From Corinectria fuckeliana (taxonomy: Eukaryota > Ascomycota > Sordariomycetes > Hypocreales > Nectriaceae): a DNA stretch of 64,000 nucleotides. The position numbers and the translations under genes were made by a program. Below the pieces are notes generated by a model, which was not told the DNA's origin, ran no database searches, and was given only the letters and a program-made list of their open reading frames with translations. The stretch lies in assembly GCA_019137255.1 (NCBI GenBank), contig WPDH01000085.1, forward strand, positions 124,001 through 188,000. The letters run 5' to 3'. Shown here piece after piece: positions 21,954 through 35,500 of this stretch (the first letter of the stretch is position 1; every line of letters starts with the position of its first letter).

Positions 21954-24900
21954 TCAAAAGGCACGGCCATATTGCTCGACGGGATGATCGTGCTCCTCTA
22001 CCGTCGAGGTGAAAGGCGGTCGATAATCGTCGTAGCTCGCTCGAGTCTGTTTCCGAGACAAGTCCTGGAAGCTTGCCCTCGGCGAGTGAGGGCTCCTAGC
22101 TTTGGTGTGGGTTGGGGATGCAACACTAAGCTCCTGGGGTCCCCTCTCTCCGTTAACATCGTCGTTCACAGCCTCAGCCGGGTCATCTTCAACCTCTTCA
22201 GTGTGGTCCTCGAAGAGGGTCTGCACTTGACCGTCCTTCTCAAGCCGTTGCATTAAATCCTGGTCCGTAGGCCAATAGACGCGACGAACCGACTGCACCA
22301 CTAGCTCCGCCACAATCAAAGTGATCAGCTGCAGCAGGACTGTGGTCCACCACTGTAGTTGCCGGCCAAAGTTGTAGATGAAAGCATCCCGGACAATGTA
22401 GATGCCAACCTTTCGGGCATAGAGGCCTGAGAGGGCCAGCGTCCAGAGAAACCATCCAGCTATTGAGACGAGAAAGCCGGCAAAGGTTACAAGGGTCTTG
22501 CTGTGCAGCTCGAGAACTCTGGCAATGTGGTTAGCTTACATCTCGAAGTCATCAGCTAGAACAGCGAGTACTCACAGGAGCTTGAAATTGATGAACACAA
22601 CAGCAACGGTAAAGCCAACCATACCCATGGCGAAGATGCTCGTGTCGTCATCAGAGAAAGATTTATGGTACACGCCAAGGGTGAAGTACCAGATGACGAA
22701 GCTGCCACCGATGCCCATGATCAGCCACCCAAGGTACTGGAGATAACTGAACCCGAGTCCTCTCTGCCCAAACGTGTACAGCTCAGGCACTGCCAACAGG
22801 GTTTCCGCGGAGAGATCCCTCTCAAAGATACCGAGCAGGATCACGGGCAACGAGGTGAAGGCGCTGTTGAACACGGTCAAGCTCCACGACTCGTACAACG
22901 ACGTGCCCGTGTAGCCCGTCTGCCTCTGGAAGTGCGCCTGGACGAGGAAGAAGAGGATCTCCTTCCAGAAAGTCGCCAGCACGTACTTGCCCGTTCGCAA
23001 GTAGTTCCATCGGCCGTGAACAAGGAGAAGCTTTTGCAGGAAGCGGAACTGCGCGATTGAGTAATCCGAGATTCGGGACGCCTGGAGTCCTTCGCGGCCA
23101 GAGATGCCAATGCCCACATGGGAAGCCTGTATCATGCCAATATCGTTCGCGCCGTCTCCAATCGCTAAGGTCATGCTCTTGGGGACATGCTTGCGAATGG
23201 ACTGCACGAGGTTTGCCTTTTGCGAGGGAGACGCGCGACAACAAATGACGGAGTCGACCCGCACGACGAGGTCGTAGAACAGGTTCGCGAGGTCCTCGTC
23301 CGCATCAATCGTCGCGAGCGTCTGACCATCCACGACGACGACCGTATGAGGAGCCATGCCGCGGCACACATCGTTGAGCGTCACGGTGAGCGTGTCTCGC
23401 AAATTCCCGAGTGTCGCATCCAAGACGTACAGCTCCGAGAATGGCTTACACACACGGGCGGAATGTCCAATGTTGATGGCTGTCTCACGCTTGTCGCCTG
23501 TAAGCATCCAAACCTTGATATTCGCCCGGCGTAGTTTGTCAATGGTGTCAGGCACGCCTTCTTGGAGCTTATCTTCGATGGCGGTCGCACCGGCAAGTTC
23601 AAACTTCTGCTCGATCAGCTCGCCAGCTTCCTCAATGCGCTCCTGGCGATCAACCAAGCTGGTTTCCGCCTCCCTGTAAAGCTCTTTCCACTCGGCATAT
23701 GATTCGTCGTCAATGTAACGATACGCGTAGAGCAGGGTTCGGAGGCCTTCGGACGCGAAGTCGTCGACGTGTTGAAAGCACTTTTCAAAGACGGCGCCGT
23801 CGCTTGCCGCCACCGACTCGTCGATCCTCAAATCAATCTCTTCAAAGGATGGCATATGGCCGAGACTCTGCCTTGGGCTCACTGGACTGAGAAAATCTGT
23901 CGACGCCCGTGGAGAACGGCCGAAAGGGAAAGACTGAGACTGCGACAGCCTATGAAAGTCCGTGGACTTTCTCCCAATGCTGTGTCTGAGGTTCTCTAGC
24001 CTATTCGAGGACTCGCCTCTCCGCAGAGAGAAGCTGTTCCGCGGGCTACCAGGGTTGCTCGACGCCTGGGCGCTCATGCGCCGAGTAATCTTCCCCTGCT
24101 CAGACGTCCTTCGCACGCTCGCTCGTCGGCCAATATCCTGCGCCTTTTGCTGTGCCATCTGGTTCAGCCGAAGCAGGGACATGATGACGTTGTCAGCTCC
24201 TTTGCAGAAAACGCAGATTCTGCCGTCGGGCATTCGGATGATGATTGACATTCTCTTTCTCTTGCTGCTGAACTCAATCACATCCAGTACCTGGTATGTT
24301 TCGGTTTGCAGACTGCCGTACTCATCCGCAGTCTGGATTTTGATAGACTGAGCAGGCCGGTCGATTAGCAACAAGCCCAAGTCTCGAGCAGCTTCGACGA
24401 GGGCTAGCTCATCGGGCGAGGCAGCTTGAAAGTTGATTTCGCCGTTATCCTTAATTTCTGGCAGACAGGTGTGGCAGAGAGCAATGCATAGCAGAAAGTG
24501 CTTAGCCTTGCGGGAGAAGTTGGTGTTGGGTTTTCTGCGGATATAATCGAGCAGGTCCTCCGTCTTCATCCCGGCCTCTTCATCTACATGGACAGAAGAT
24601 CTCCACTGGGACACGGATCGCGTCGAAGAGGTCCTGGATGGACCAGGTCTCTTCCGTCCAAGATACTCTCCCTGGGCAGATTCATCGTCATAATCGTCGA
24701 TAGGTTTCGTGATTGTTGTCGATGGGATTTGCGTGTTGTCCTTGCCCTTGCCCTTCTTGGGTTTCTCCGTCTCCCGAATCCGCTTAAGCTTGGCATCTTC
24801 GTCTCTTTGCAGATCCATGTCATGGAGACAGGCCACACCGGCAACGCTGAGCTTGCGAAAACGCATCACATTCTCCGTCAGCGTTCCCGTCTTGTCAGAG

Positions 24901-26774
24901 AAGATGTAGCTAACTTGACCCAAGTTCTCGAGAATGGTCGTCGTGTTCGCCACCATGGGCGTGTCCGAAATCGGGTCGTACATGTCAGGATCCTGCAGCA
25001 AGAGCAGCTGTCCCAGTTTGATGATCTCGAGACTGATGTACAGGGAGAGGGGAATCAGTGTGTTAAACATGATAAGATACCCGAAGAAAATCTCCTTGAA
25101 CGGAACGCTCGCGTTATAAACCCTGCGCTGAATGAGGTAGAACGACTTTTTCTCAGTCCTGTCTTTCCAGAGATAGTAGCCAATGGTCAATCCCACGCCG
25201 AGCATCACCACGATAACGATCTGAAACAGGACCATCCGGTTGATGGTAGACTGCATGGCAGGCGTCTTGGCGCGGACGTTCTTGTTGGCATTCATACGGA
25301 TCTTGCACTCCTCGCCCGAATTGATGACCAGACCAACGGCCTCGGTGGTGTTTCGGAGGGTAGAGCCGCGATAAACGACGTTGTTGAGCGACAGGGGCAG
25401 TGTCTCGTCGCCAACAGTGGCTCTGCCGTCGTAGCTGTAGAGATCCAGGTTGGGATCCTCGGAGACGACGGTGGCCTTGGTGGCGCGTAGCCCTTCGAGG
25501 GTGCTGCATCGCTCAGCGAGCAAGGGGCATGCCTGCTTAGCCTTGAGGTTTGTCTCGCCATCTAGGGCCATGGTCTCGATGTAGGCGATGCCGTTGGGGC
25601 CAGTCGCGTGTAGGAGAGCGATATCGGCGGGGATGCCGTCGTCGCGACGCAGGCGGATGATGTCACCAACTCGAATATGTTCCCACTGCATCAAAACCCA
25701 GTCGTCGGCATTCGGACTGGTTGCAGTGCCAGTAGTCCCAGTTTCGAGGTCGTCGAGCATATGCTCTTCGCCGTTTTCGCGGTCCTTTTCTTTTTTAACC
25801 CTCTTCTTCATCTTCTTCTCAGCATTCTTAATGGCCTTATCGTTGGTGCGATTGGCCAAAACCCAGGCCTCGCTGCGATTCTCGATGCGATCCAGCTTGT
25901 AGCGCCTATAATCGTCATAGCCCTCCTTTGCCATACTGAAGGCCACAAACACGCCCAGAGGAGCGATGGTAGTCCATCGACCAACAGTGCTGAGGCCGGG
26001 GATCATCTGGAGGATACCCATTACGAGAAAGTAAAAGTTGCCGAGCTTGCTGAACTGAAATATGAGCTGCTTGGGCACGAAGTCCCAAACGGTATAGCGG
26101 CTAGACCGGATGAAATTACTAATGTAGGGCTTGTTGCTCCGTTCGTCGATGAGGTCTTTGTGTTCACGGGCGGTGGTGTTGAGAGGGATATGGCGACCAT
26201 CCGCCGAAGGGGGGAGCGGTATGCGACGAAGGATCATCTCGATGACGACCTTCTGGTAGATGGAACGCAGCTGGTCCTTCCAAGTGATCTTCCCTTGGCG
26301 AGCCTTCTTCTTCTCGAGCTTCCGGGCCTTCCGCTTGCGAATATATTCCTTTACATCGTCGCGGATGGATCGGTCCTCCACCACGGCGGTTTGCGTCAAA
26401 GCTTTCTCCGCACCGTACTTGTCGCCGCTTTCCATCGAGTCTGGAGGCAAGGCTGTGGACTCGGTTGAGAGACCGATCCTGGAGGGAGTGGTGTGTGGCT
26501 CGTACTGGAGCGCAGGGTCAATTGAGGGCCGCCTAGACCCGGACGTCAGGTGTGAATCTGGGACCGACGGCAGCGGATCGTTATTTCCGGGGTCGGTGCG
26601 GGCGCGAGGATTCCGAGGACGAGAAAACGAGTTGTGGGATGTGACGGGAGGGAAAAGGTCGTCGACGGCGGCTTGGAAGTCGCGGGAGGCGGATTCATCA
26701 TCATTATCGTCGTCGGGGCCGCCGCCGGAGCGGGACGGCCGCCGCCTGGCGTTGCTTCTATGGCTATGGGCCAT
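21954..26774 (-). CDS. DNF3: P4-ATPase phospholipid flippase, Dnf3 type
   Basis: Aminophospholipid flippase that moves lipids from the outer to the cytosolic leaflet of Golgi/plasma membranes. Exons (minus) 26774-22576 and 22518-21954; 1587 aa. Intron 22519-22575 is GTGAGT, GCTAAC, CCAG. Motifs: the actuator-domain loop DGETNLK at about 404 (P4 variant of TGE), phosphorylation site DKTGTLTEN at about 625, nucleotide domain PDELALVEAA at about 785 and KGADNVI, hinge GDGANDIGM at about 1204, and GISGREGLQASRISDYSI. The N-terminus (about 200 aa) and two inserts in the nucleotide domain are Ser/Arg-rich and likely disordered or phosphorylated. Length and inserts fit Dnf3 better than Drs2 or Neo1. 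The last TM helices are in exon 2, followed by a polar tail. Confidence 0.92.
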
Positions 26775-29700
26775 CTCAAGCCGTCAGATTTAGCATTTGG
26801 AAGAGAATCAAGTCTGGTGACGGCGGATGAGGTTGTCGCGACTCGTGGAGGGATTGGCTAGTCGAGAAGCGTGGCGTGGCACGGCGCAGTCGGGTAGAAG
26901 GAGGATGAGGGACGGAGGAGATGGAGGGGACTAGATGGAGCCCACTGGAATAATACAATACGATACAATTAAGAGCAAAAGAACGCGATAGAGAATGCCG
27001 AGGATAGATATGAGGCGGCAGCACTGCGTAAAGGTGGAAGTGGCTAAAATATGCAGAGGCGGAAAGATGATGACGGTAATGGGATGGGACGGGACGGAAA
27101 TGGAAATAGAGATGGAGATATCGCCAACCCCGGGCGCGCTAATCGAACACCTTAATTGATTCCAGGTTCGGGCTGTCACTGCGCTGCGTCAGTCCGGGCA
27201 CCGTGCTGACGGGTGAGGCGATGCAGCGACGAAATACCAGTAAAGCTTCCACAGCACATGGGTTTGTCGTATACCTAATGACGCAAGCACCAAGACAGCG
27301 AAAAGCAACGCCCCATCACCATCCTCGTCATCACGCATCCATGGTTTGTCTTCGTCCTCATGTTCTCCCAAAAGGCTGGAGGAGCGCCCGCTGTCATGCT
27401 TCGTCAGTCGGGCCAGGAATTGAGGCGCAGCGCAGCGCTGTACGAAACTAGGTGGGAAAGGGAACTGATGAACGCCCCGAAAAGAGGGCACACATCGGAC
27501 TCGGCCGTCATCATTGGTGAGCGACAGGGGGGGTCGAGGTGTGTAAGACTCGTATTGTTTGCAAGTGGTCGTACGGATTACTGTATTTGCCTGTACTTCA
27601 TGCTTGGGCCGGGATCCGTCTTGTACGAACCAGCCTCTCTCTCTTTCGTTCACCTTGACCAAGCTCAAAATACACTTGTTTTGCCTTCTACCTAGGTCTC
27701 TCTCTCATTTATCTTGCTCTACGCACTTGGGTATAAGACTACCTGCTCCATGTCCATCGCCAACACGTCTATTCGCGCCACCTACCAATTACCTTGCCAT
27801 TTGCTCGCCCATCCACCATCACCGGATAGCCCTGCGCCTCACTATCCACGCAACCCAACCATCTCCGCCCGCCCGCCCATCCACCCGCCAGCCACCGCCT
27901 TCAATCCGTTGCTTCCGATCCAGACCATCTGCTCTTTGGCGTATCCGTAACAAACATTCTCTCCTCAGTTCGAGCTTTTATGCCATCCAGGCTACGCAGC
28001 CATCCAGACCTTTTCAAATACCCAGGGCCGTTCCGCAGATGCCGGCCTGTTAGTCTATATCTCGTGGCGCGGGGGTCTTAAGAAACAATAGACGCTTGTT
28101 CGTCCTTCCAACTCGACACCTCGAGGTCCATTGCGTCTTCCTTCCTCGACTTGAAACGGGAAACGAGGCCACCACAGCTGCGACCCCTTCGACCACACGC
28201 TCTGTGCCATAGCTTGAGTTGTCCGTCCTAGCCAAAAACCACAATCCCCATTGGATCCGTCCAGGCTTTCACAAGCGCAGCCCAATCTCATCCCAACTGA
28301 TTCACGCGTTTTGTCTGCTTCTGGTAGTCGCCGTTCGCTAGTCGCCGCTTAATAATACGTACCGACGTCCTCTCATTATGCGCCTCGTCCTCCAAACCCA
28401 CCAGACGCCGTCGAGCTGAGCCGTCATTCCCACGCGGCTCAGCCAGCCCTCGTCACCCATCACAAGTGTCAACGCTGTCCCAAACTAGAGCCGACCAGAC
28501 CCGATGGGAATCCACTGCGCCTTGTGCTGCACTGACGTATACCTGTGATCGTCATACTCAGCTCAAACTACAACTCGTGTCTCCCGTACTCTAATCGAAC
28601 ACATGGTCAACACTGTGGCGCCGGTCACAAAGACATTGTTGAGCAACTTCAACTCTCGCGAAAATAACTTGCGGAACGAACACTCCCACGTCGCCACTCT
28701 GCCTTCCTCGCCGGGGTTCATGACGTTCCGTAAGAGACTTATCAACCACGGCCGCTCAGCACGAGCCATGATAGTCTTAAGAATCGATGCGAAAAAGAGC
28801 CAGACAATCTCTCAGGCCCTGAATCAAAAATACTTATAGCTGAGGTCATTTCTTACGACGCTGCCGCTTGCTCCTCTGCAAAGTGGCCACAGGACGCGTG
28901 GTTCGACATGATCCGTGTCAAGCTCAGGGATGGAGGTAATGTGACCTTACGGAGTGGGCTCGCCTTTGCCGACTCCCTTTAACCACCATTTGTTACTGTG
29001 ACACGAAGGCCTGATGTCTTAGTTCAAAGCGTCTTACAGCTATATTCCACGCCCACCCTGTTTATGCCACATGTATTAATTTATCCATGGGTTTTGGGCA
29101 TTACGATTCCCATTATCGATAACTAAGACAACACCATGGAGTTTGTGTTCCTAGTCATTTGTAAGTTAATTCCATGGCTCCCTCCTCAGTGTTAAATAAT
29201 TATAGCCAAAGAACGGTATACTGCAGAAATGCTACCAGTTGTTCAGATAGTAGCTCAAGTAACTCGAGATCGAAAGAGCCACATCTCTATCGACACACCA
29301 AGTCTAAAAGTCATCAAGTACGCATTATGAGAAAACGACAATTAACACTAGCTTAGATGATGAGCAGTTGAAAAGAACGTGCAACCTTTTCAAACTCCTA
29401 CGAAGTCTTGTTTCAACCCGTGGTCCACAGGAACTGCTGTCTACATGCCATTTTGAATTTATCATTTGTCGAGGCTCCTTTGTAGTAGACCTCACCGGAC
29501 ACTCAGCAGCAGACATGCATCGGCTCTCGTTCTGCCTTCTCTAGAGGTACACTCCAATACATCTGGCATCGTAGTTGGGAGCACACGGGGCCTCCACCCC
29601 TTCGACCGATGTGCCAGTTGTACCTAAAAGCATCAACTTAGGAGTGAACAGCCTTTAATCCTTGTCAGTCCCGACTTCCATAACAATAAAGGACAGCAAT

Positions 29701-30562
29701 GACATTTTCGTACAAGTATGTTTTTGAGCAGACGAGTTTCATAGTTACACCAAGGGTAGCTTATAGCATCCATATCCAGAGCAATGGGTCATATAGCACA
29801 AGCTTAGATAAATCCCATCTACCTACCAGCAAGACTTACCGCCGGAAGCTACCAATCCCCTTGAGCTCAAAGCTCCCTCACATCAGGGTCACCGACTCCA
29901 AAGAACCCCACAATATCTCCCAAGCAAAAGAGTTTATCCCATTAAACACAACCCATGGACCCTAGCCAAGCCTCCTGGGCTTTCTTCCCAATTCCAGACA
30001 TAACACAAAATAAAAGTACCAACAGTATTAAAACACATAGTCCCCGGTTTTTTCAACAATGTGTGTGTAGACATTAAGTTCCCTGCGAGGAGTGCGATGG
30101 TCAAGCATCCCCGAGGGTAGGTGAAGGGCCAAACGGCAAGATAGAAATAGCTGCTCGATCCAAACAAATGACCACCAAGAGTAGAAACTTGTTCGCGACG
30201 ATGGATCCAACTGCAAATATTTGGACGCGGTAACGAATAAATATACGATCGCTGTACTGTACCCGACAAACATGACCGATATCGAAGAAATGTATCGTCA
30301 TGCAGATTCATCATGGCCGTAGATAAGGGAAGAATCGAATCGACTCAATCGTCCTTGGATATCAGCTGGTGGAGGGTGGTGGTGGTGAGGGAGAAAATCG
30401 TCGATCAAAGAAAAGCCCACCAAAGGGGAGAAAAAACAGAAGGAGAGATGAAATGTTTTTCCCAGTGGTATAAGTTGCCGTCAACGCCCCGGTATGATGT
30501 CTCCGACATGCAAAAGAAACACACCAATCTATCCATGTACACTCGCTGCTTCCTACTTGCGC
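26775..30562. other. Long intergenic region DNF3-HTF1
   Basis: 3.8 kb between DNF3 (start 26774) and the HTF1 stop. No open frame here carries a motif I recognise. The part 27,640-28,480 is strongly C/T-rich on the plus strand, like the 5' leader of a transcript, with only short uORF-sized frames (for example ATG at 28,378). 28,840-30,300 is more AT-rich and nondescript. It may hold a noncoding transcript, but nothing shows it directly. Confidence 0.45.
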
Positions 30563-32553
30563 TCACTGAGGAACGGGCGGCATCGTTTCGGGAGACAGGC
30601 TGGAAGGGTCCACAGTATCGAACTGCACTAGTTGATCCATGTCGAGCTCTGCCTGTTGGTGATGAACATAGCTAGGAGAGGTAGTGTGCATTGGGAGATT
30701 GATGGTGTGCTTCGAGTACATATCATTGAGGCTGGTGCCATCTTCGGACACTGCGCAAGATCCGTCATTGACAGGATAGAGGTCTGCCGAGCCAGGCCGT
30801 CCCATCATGGTCATAGGAGGAGACTGCTCAACAATGGACGGCTCCCCGGGGCTGTTGTAAGGCATAGGTGAGACCGAGTTCGGGACAACGTTGTCTGGAT
30901 TGACCATGGGGGAAAGGAATCCACTGCCGTAAGGTGTGTTGTAGCTTGAAGGCGGCATCCCGGCTGCCTCGTGGGCTTGAGGAAAGAAACCAGGACTGCC
31001 GGGAAACTCGGCGGGTGACGCAGTCGTGGCGGACATGGGATATTGCCGCATGTCGAGGCCAAAGCCCGCCTGGGTATCGATGCGCAGAGATGGGCCCATG
31101 CCTCCAGGGGGCTGAGGAATCGGCGCAAAAATATTGGAGTTTTGCTGAGGGGGTCCCATCTGTCCCATCTCGCCGGGCGGTTGAATGTAGAATGAAGGCA
31201 TTGGCTGGTTCTGGAACATGGCAAAGTCGACGGGCCCAGGGACGGATCGACTTCGCTGGCGCTTGTGCCCAGCACCGGGGCGCATAGCAGAGTGCATCTG
31301 GTTCATTCCCCACTGCTGCTCCTGGAACATGCCCACATGAGGCTGGAAGCTGGGCTGGGACGAAGGTCGGGGAACGGGCGAAACGGGAGCCGAGACTGAA
31401 AGGGCGTGAGGGTCGGCAAAGGGGTGGTGGTGGTGGTTGTTGTGGATGCTGTGGCGGTTCATGAAAGACTCGAGCGAGATGAGCTTTGCGAGCTGGCCGC
31501 TGAGAACCTTGGGATTGCCTCCGAGGTGGTGAACCAGACACTGAGTAGCCTGGAGGTCTTCCGTGAAATCGCCGCATTGGAAGAAACCATTGGTTGTAGG
31601 CGACGAGTCCATGAAGAAGTTCGGGGGGCGGTTCAACTCAATAACAATGCCGCCGAGCTTGTTGGGGTCGCCCTCGTTGTTCTCCAGGAAGATGTTCTTG
31701 ATGTGGGAAAACGGATACTCGATCTTGTATCCGGCCTGCTCATTGTTGATGTAGTAAGTCATGGTGCACTTATCAGGCGAGTAGAAGATAATGAGGTCCA
31801 TCGTGTTCTGTCCCACACGAGTCCACTTTCCGACGCTAAGGGACCGACAAGTGAGATGGTGTATCACTAGCAGAAACGTTAGTCTTCATACTCACGCGCG
31901 TGGCATCGTTGTGGGACTTGAACTTACAAACTTTGCCCTGTCCGCCCTGGTCGCCGCCGAGCAGCATGTTGCCGTGGCCAAAGGGCACGAGTCCGGTACG
32001 GCCCAGATAGCTTCCGCCGAGGCCTTTGCCGGACTCCATGGCCTGCATAGCGAGGTAGGCTCGCATCGATTCTGGGATCGAATCAATGTCTTCGCCCGTC
32101 TCTAGGCTCTTCTTGGCCAAAAGCTTGATCTTGGCGCGCCTATAAAAGTGAATTAGTATTACTAGAGCATCGCCCGATACCCGAATAGTGACTTCCTTAC
32201 CTGTTCTGAAACCAGATCTGGACAGACCTCTCGGTCATGTTGATCTCCTCGGCTATCCTCTCGCGAACTGTGGCAGTGGGGGTTGGGTTCTTGTTGAACT
32301 CGATTTCCAGGGTTGTCAGCTGATCCTGAGTTGCGCGCTGACGCTTCTGGTTCTTCTGCTGCTGGGTGAGGGTGCTCTTGCGGGGAGGCCGCCTCGACGC
32401 CGATTGTCCATTCGTGCTCGCAGAGGGAGACGGGGTCTGTTTGTTGGAGGGTGTCATGACGGAACCGGTTGTCGAGTTGGGGGTGGTTGCCTGCTGGGGG
32501 GCCGCTTGGCCATTAGTGACCATGGCCATGGGCTGCTCAACCTCGGTGGCCAT
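30563..32553 (-). CDS. HTF1: Homeobox transcription factor, Htf1/Hoy1 type
   Basis: Nuclear regulator; orthologues in Magnaporthe and Fusarium (Htf1/Hox2) are required for conidiation and phialide development. Exons (minus) 32553-32201, 32139-31928 and 31866-30563; 622 aa. The homeodomain at about 68-128 (KRQRATQDQLTTLEIEFNKN ... VQIWFQNRRAKIK) has the typical helix-3 WFQNRR. Intron 32140-32200 splits the first Arg after WFQN. Intron 31867-31927 is GTAAGT, ACTAAC, CTAG. A second conserved block from about 189 (IHHLTCRSLSVGKWTRV, DLIIFYSPDKCTMTYYIN, GYKIEYPFSHIKNIFLEN) is the fungal Htf1-specific domain. The C-terminal half is Pro/Met/Gln-rich, a likely transactivation region. Confidence 0.9.
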
Positions 32554-35500
32554 TGGTGCAAATGCAATCGCTTGTTGCTATCCTCTTTTATGGTGGTGAA
32601 GGTAAAATCAGGTCGATTTGGTACGTCGTGTGGGTTGGTGAGGCGAGTTGTCGGCGGCGTTTAGGGCCACGAAAAGGCGCGTTGGGGCTTCGAGTCTCGA
32701 TTACGGATGCTTCGAACAAGGGAAGGCCACGGGAGGTCCAGCTGATTGACGAGAATATGTGGTGGAATAAGTAGCTGGGGTAGGGAAAGCAGAGAACGAT
32801 GAAATCCTGTAAGCAGGCGAGTAAGGAGTGTGGTCCTGGTCCTGTAGATAGGAGAAGGAAAGTGTTGCGAGGCGCGCGCGGTGAGTGCCGGTGGTCTCGG
32901 AGGTTTAGAAGTTTGTAGATGCGCCTGGGGCAGCGTGGAAGCCGAAGCCGAAGGAAAGTAAAGGACCCGGAAAGAGTGACGGGCGCCGAGATGGCTGATT
33001 TTGAAGGTGAAGATTTCAAGAGAGCGACTTAAAGGAAAGAAAGAAAAAAGAGTGAGTGGGGGAAAGAAGGGGAAGAAGCGGTCACAAGGAGGGACTGGCG
33101 ATGCAAGATGGAGGAGAGAAACGGGGGCGAGGGGCTTCAAAGGGGAGAGGAAAAGGGAAGGGCTCTAAAAGAATGGGCGGTGGGCAGCTGGCGAACAGCG
33201 GGCCAGACCAGAGCGTGGGCAGTGGTGGGCAGTGGGCAGCGTGGGCAGTCACTCGCAGCCCGCAGTGTGGGCGGGCGGGCGTGCCCTGTAGGCGAGGTGT
33301 GAGTAGAAAGAAGAAAAAAAGGAAGAAAAAAAGAGGAACCTCCACTCAGGTACCTTAGCCTTGCCATCCCAGGCCGTCTCCCTCTGGGACGCGTGCGGGT
33401 ACTGGGATGCAGTCTAGCAGGTACCTTCCCTGTTGGTACCTGGTTTGCAGCGACGCTCAGCGCACCACCGCTGAGTCCCACGCCTCCCTCCACTCCCACT
33501 TCTTGCCGGGCCTCAGCGCCGCACAGCACTATGCAGGTACATACGCCTTAGTAGTAGGCAGCCTACGGCAGTGGTGCAGCGCGTGGGAGCGCGTCCATGG
33601 ATGGAATAGCGGCGCGAGGCAGAAGGTACTATAGGTAAGCTTCCAGTCCGGGGGCTTTGTTCCCTTTCTCCCCCCTGGACCCGCTGCTGGCTGGTGGCCG
33701 CTGGGGACTTGGGATCCGACGGTTGGATGGATGGACCAGAGGTCGGCGCTCACGTACGCCCGGCGCAAAGCAGCTAGCAACTGGGGAGTTGCTCGCTAGC
33801 ACTTCCAGGTTGACACTTGACTGGACCAGACCAGACCCGACTTGACTGCTAAACCTCACTCCACGCGTGAGTAGTAGTACATGCAAGGCGGTACTCAGGA
33901 TCGGCAGGCAGTGAAGTGCGCGATGCCTACCTAGGTAGCCAGTCAAGCGTCGGGTACGAGTCCTTCGAGGTAGACGCTTCCAGCTGAGAGGCCCACCCAT
34001 CTTTTGCGACCTGCAACGACTGCTGCTGGTGTGCGACTCGGCGAATGGGCGATTCTAGATGTGCGCTCCGAATTCAGAATCCAACGGCACACACAGGACC
34101 ACTAGGGCCGGCCTCGTCGCTCTTGTCTCCTCCTGTCCAATCCTTTCCAGCCAACTAGTACCGTATGTATCCTCCCCATGGAACCCTCCCCTATCATGTT
34201 CCTTCCGTCCAGCTGCACTGCACCACAAGCCCAGTGGTATCGCCCCAAGAAGCGCAGACCCCCCGTGGCCCTTTGCCCCGTAGGCCCGCAAGCCCGTAGC
34301 CGACCGGCGCCGGCACGGGCCAGTCCAAGCCCATTGGCGGTCCACTGTGCAGTGGACGAGCCATTCGACGACGGCGAGTGGCCCCCACACACCCACCACC
34401 CACAGCACTCCTCCCACTGACACCCACACCTTTCTGCCTTCCCGGCTATCAATGATGCACAAGTTCCCGCAAAGAGGCAACGTGATTCTGTATCCGTACA
34501 TAGCACAGTACGGCGTCTTGCCTTGGCTTTGTTCAAACCTCAATTCAACATCCATGTACCTTATCCATCCATCCCATCGCATCCGTCCATCCATCCCGCA
34601 TCCAATCCATTCAGCTCCCGATCCACTGCCGCACCTCGGAGGGCCCTCACAAACACCCTAGCCTCCTTCGGGACATGCCTTGGCTTGGGAGTCAACAGGA
34701 TCCGGCTTCGGCGGCTAAAGGCCGCATCTACAACTGACAGGCTGAGTGACTGGCCATCACCACGCAGTCAGCAGGGAGTTCAGACGTCACGTCGTGCGAA
34801 TGATCGCCCAGCATCCCGGAATAGCATGAGCACAACAGAACGCGCCACTCAATCTACCCCAACAGTCACTGTGCTATCTATGTCCTGTCTCTCTCATGGA
34901 CCACAATGCGACGCCTGGTCTAGCGTCCGGTGTCTCGTGCCAATGGTCAGGCGTCGTGCGTCTTGCGTCGCTGTCTCCGGAGGCTCTTCGTCTTCAGGCC
35001 TCACCTGAACCTCAATGACGCGGGGGAAACAGCAACAGCACACACGCGCTCTGATGCTTTTCTCTCACACTAACACGCCTACATAGGACAGCGTTCCACA
35101 AGCCTCCCGATTGTGGACCCTTTTTCTCCCCCGTGCATCAGTCTCCAGGGACTAGCCGGTACGAGAGTCAGTCTGTGCCACCCGAGGCATAACTTGCAAG
35201 GGGTCGCGGAAGCGGACGGGCAGAGTCACGGTGAAAAAGGTACATTGCCGCCTGCTCAGCTTCTCCCAAAACTCCAGTCTCCAACACTCCAAGCGTCGGG
35301 CCAGGATGTTTGTCATGCATGTCTTTCCTGTCTCGGCAGGGGGGGCTTGTTGATCCCCCAAGGCTCAAGCTCACGGCGAAAGGTCTTGGAACAGGGGTCT
35401 CCCAAACCCGCGCTACTGCAAGGTACGCGCGATGGCTACATAGTACAGTGCGCCCAAGTCCCGCTTTGCACCGAGCCCTGGGGCCCCAAAAACTGGCGCT

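Noticed and set aside
24498..25490. 330-codon plus-strand open frame
   Set aside because: Lies wholly antisense to the conserved DNF3 coding exon, has no motif, and reflects codon composition of the real gene.
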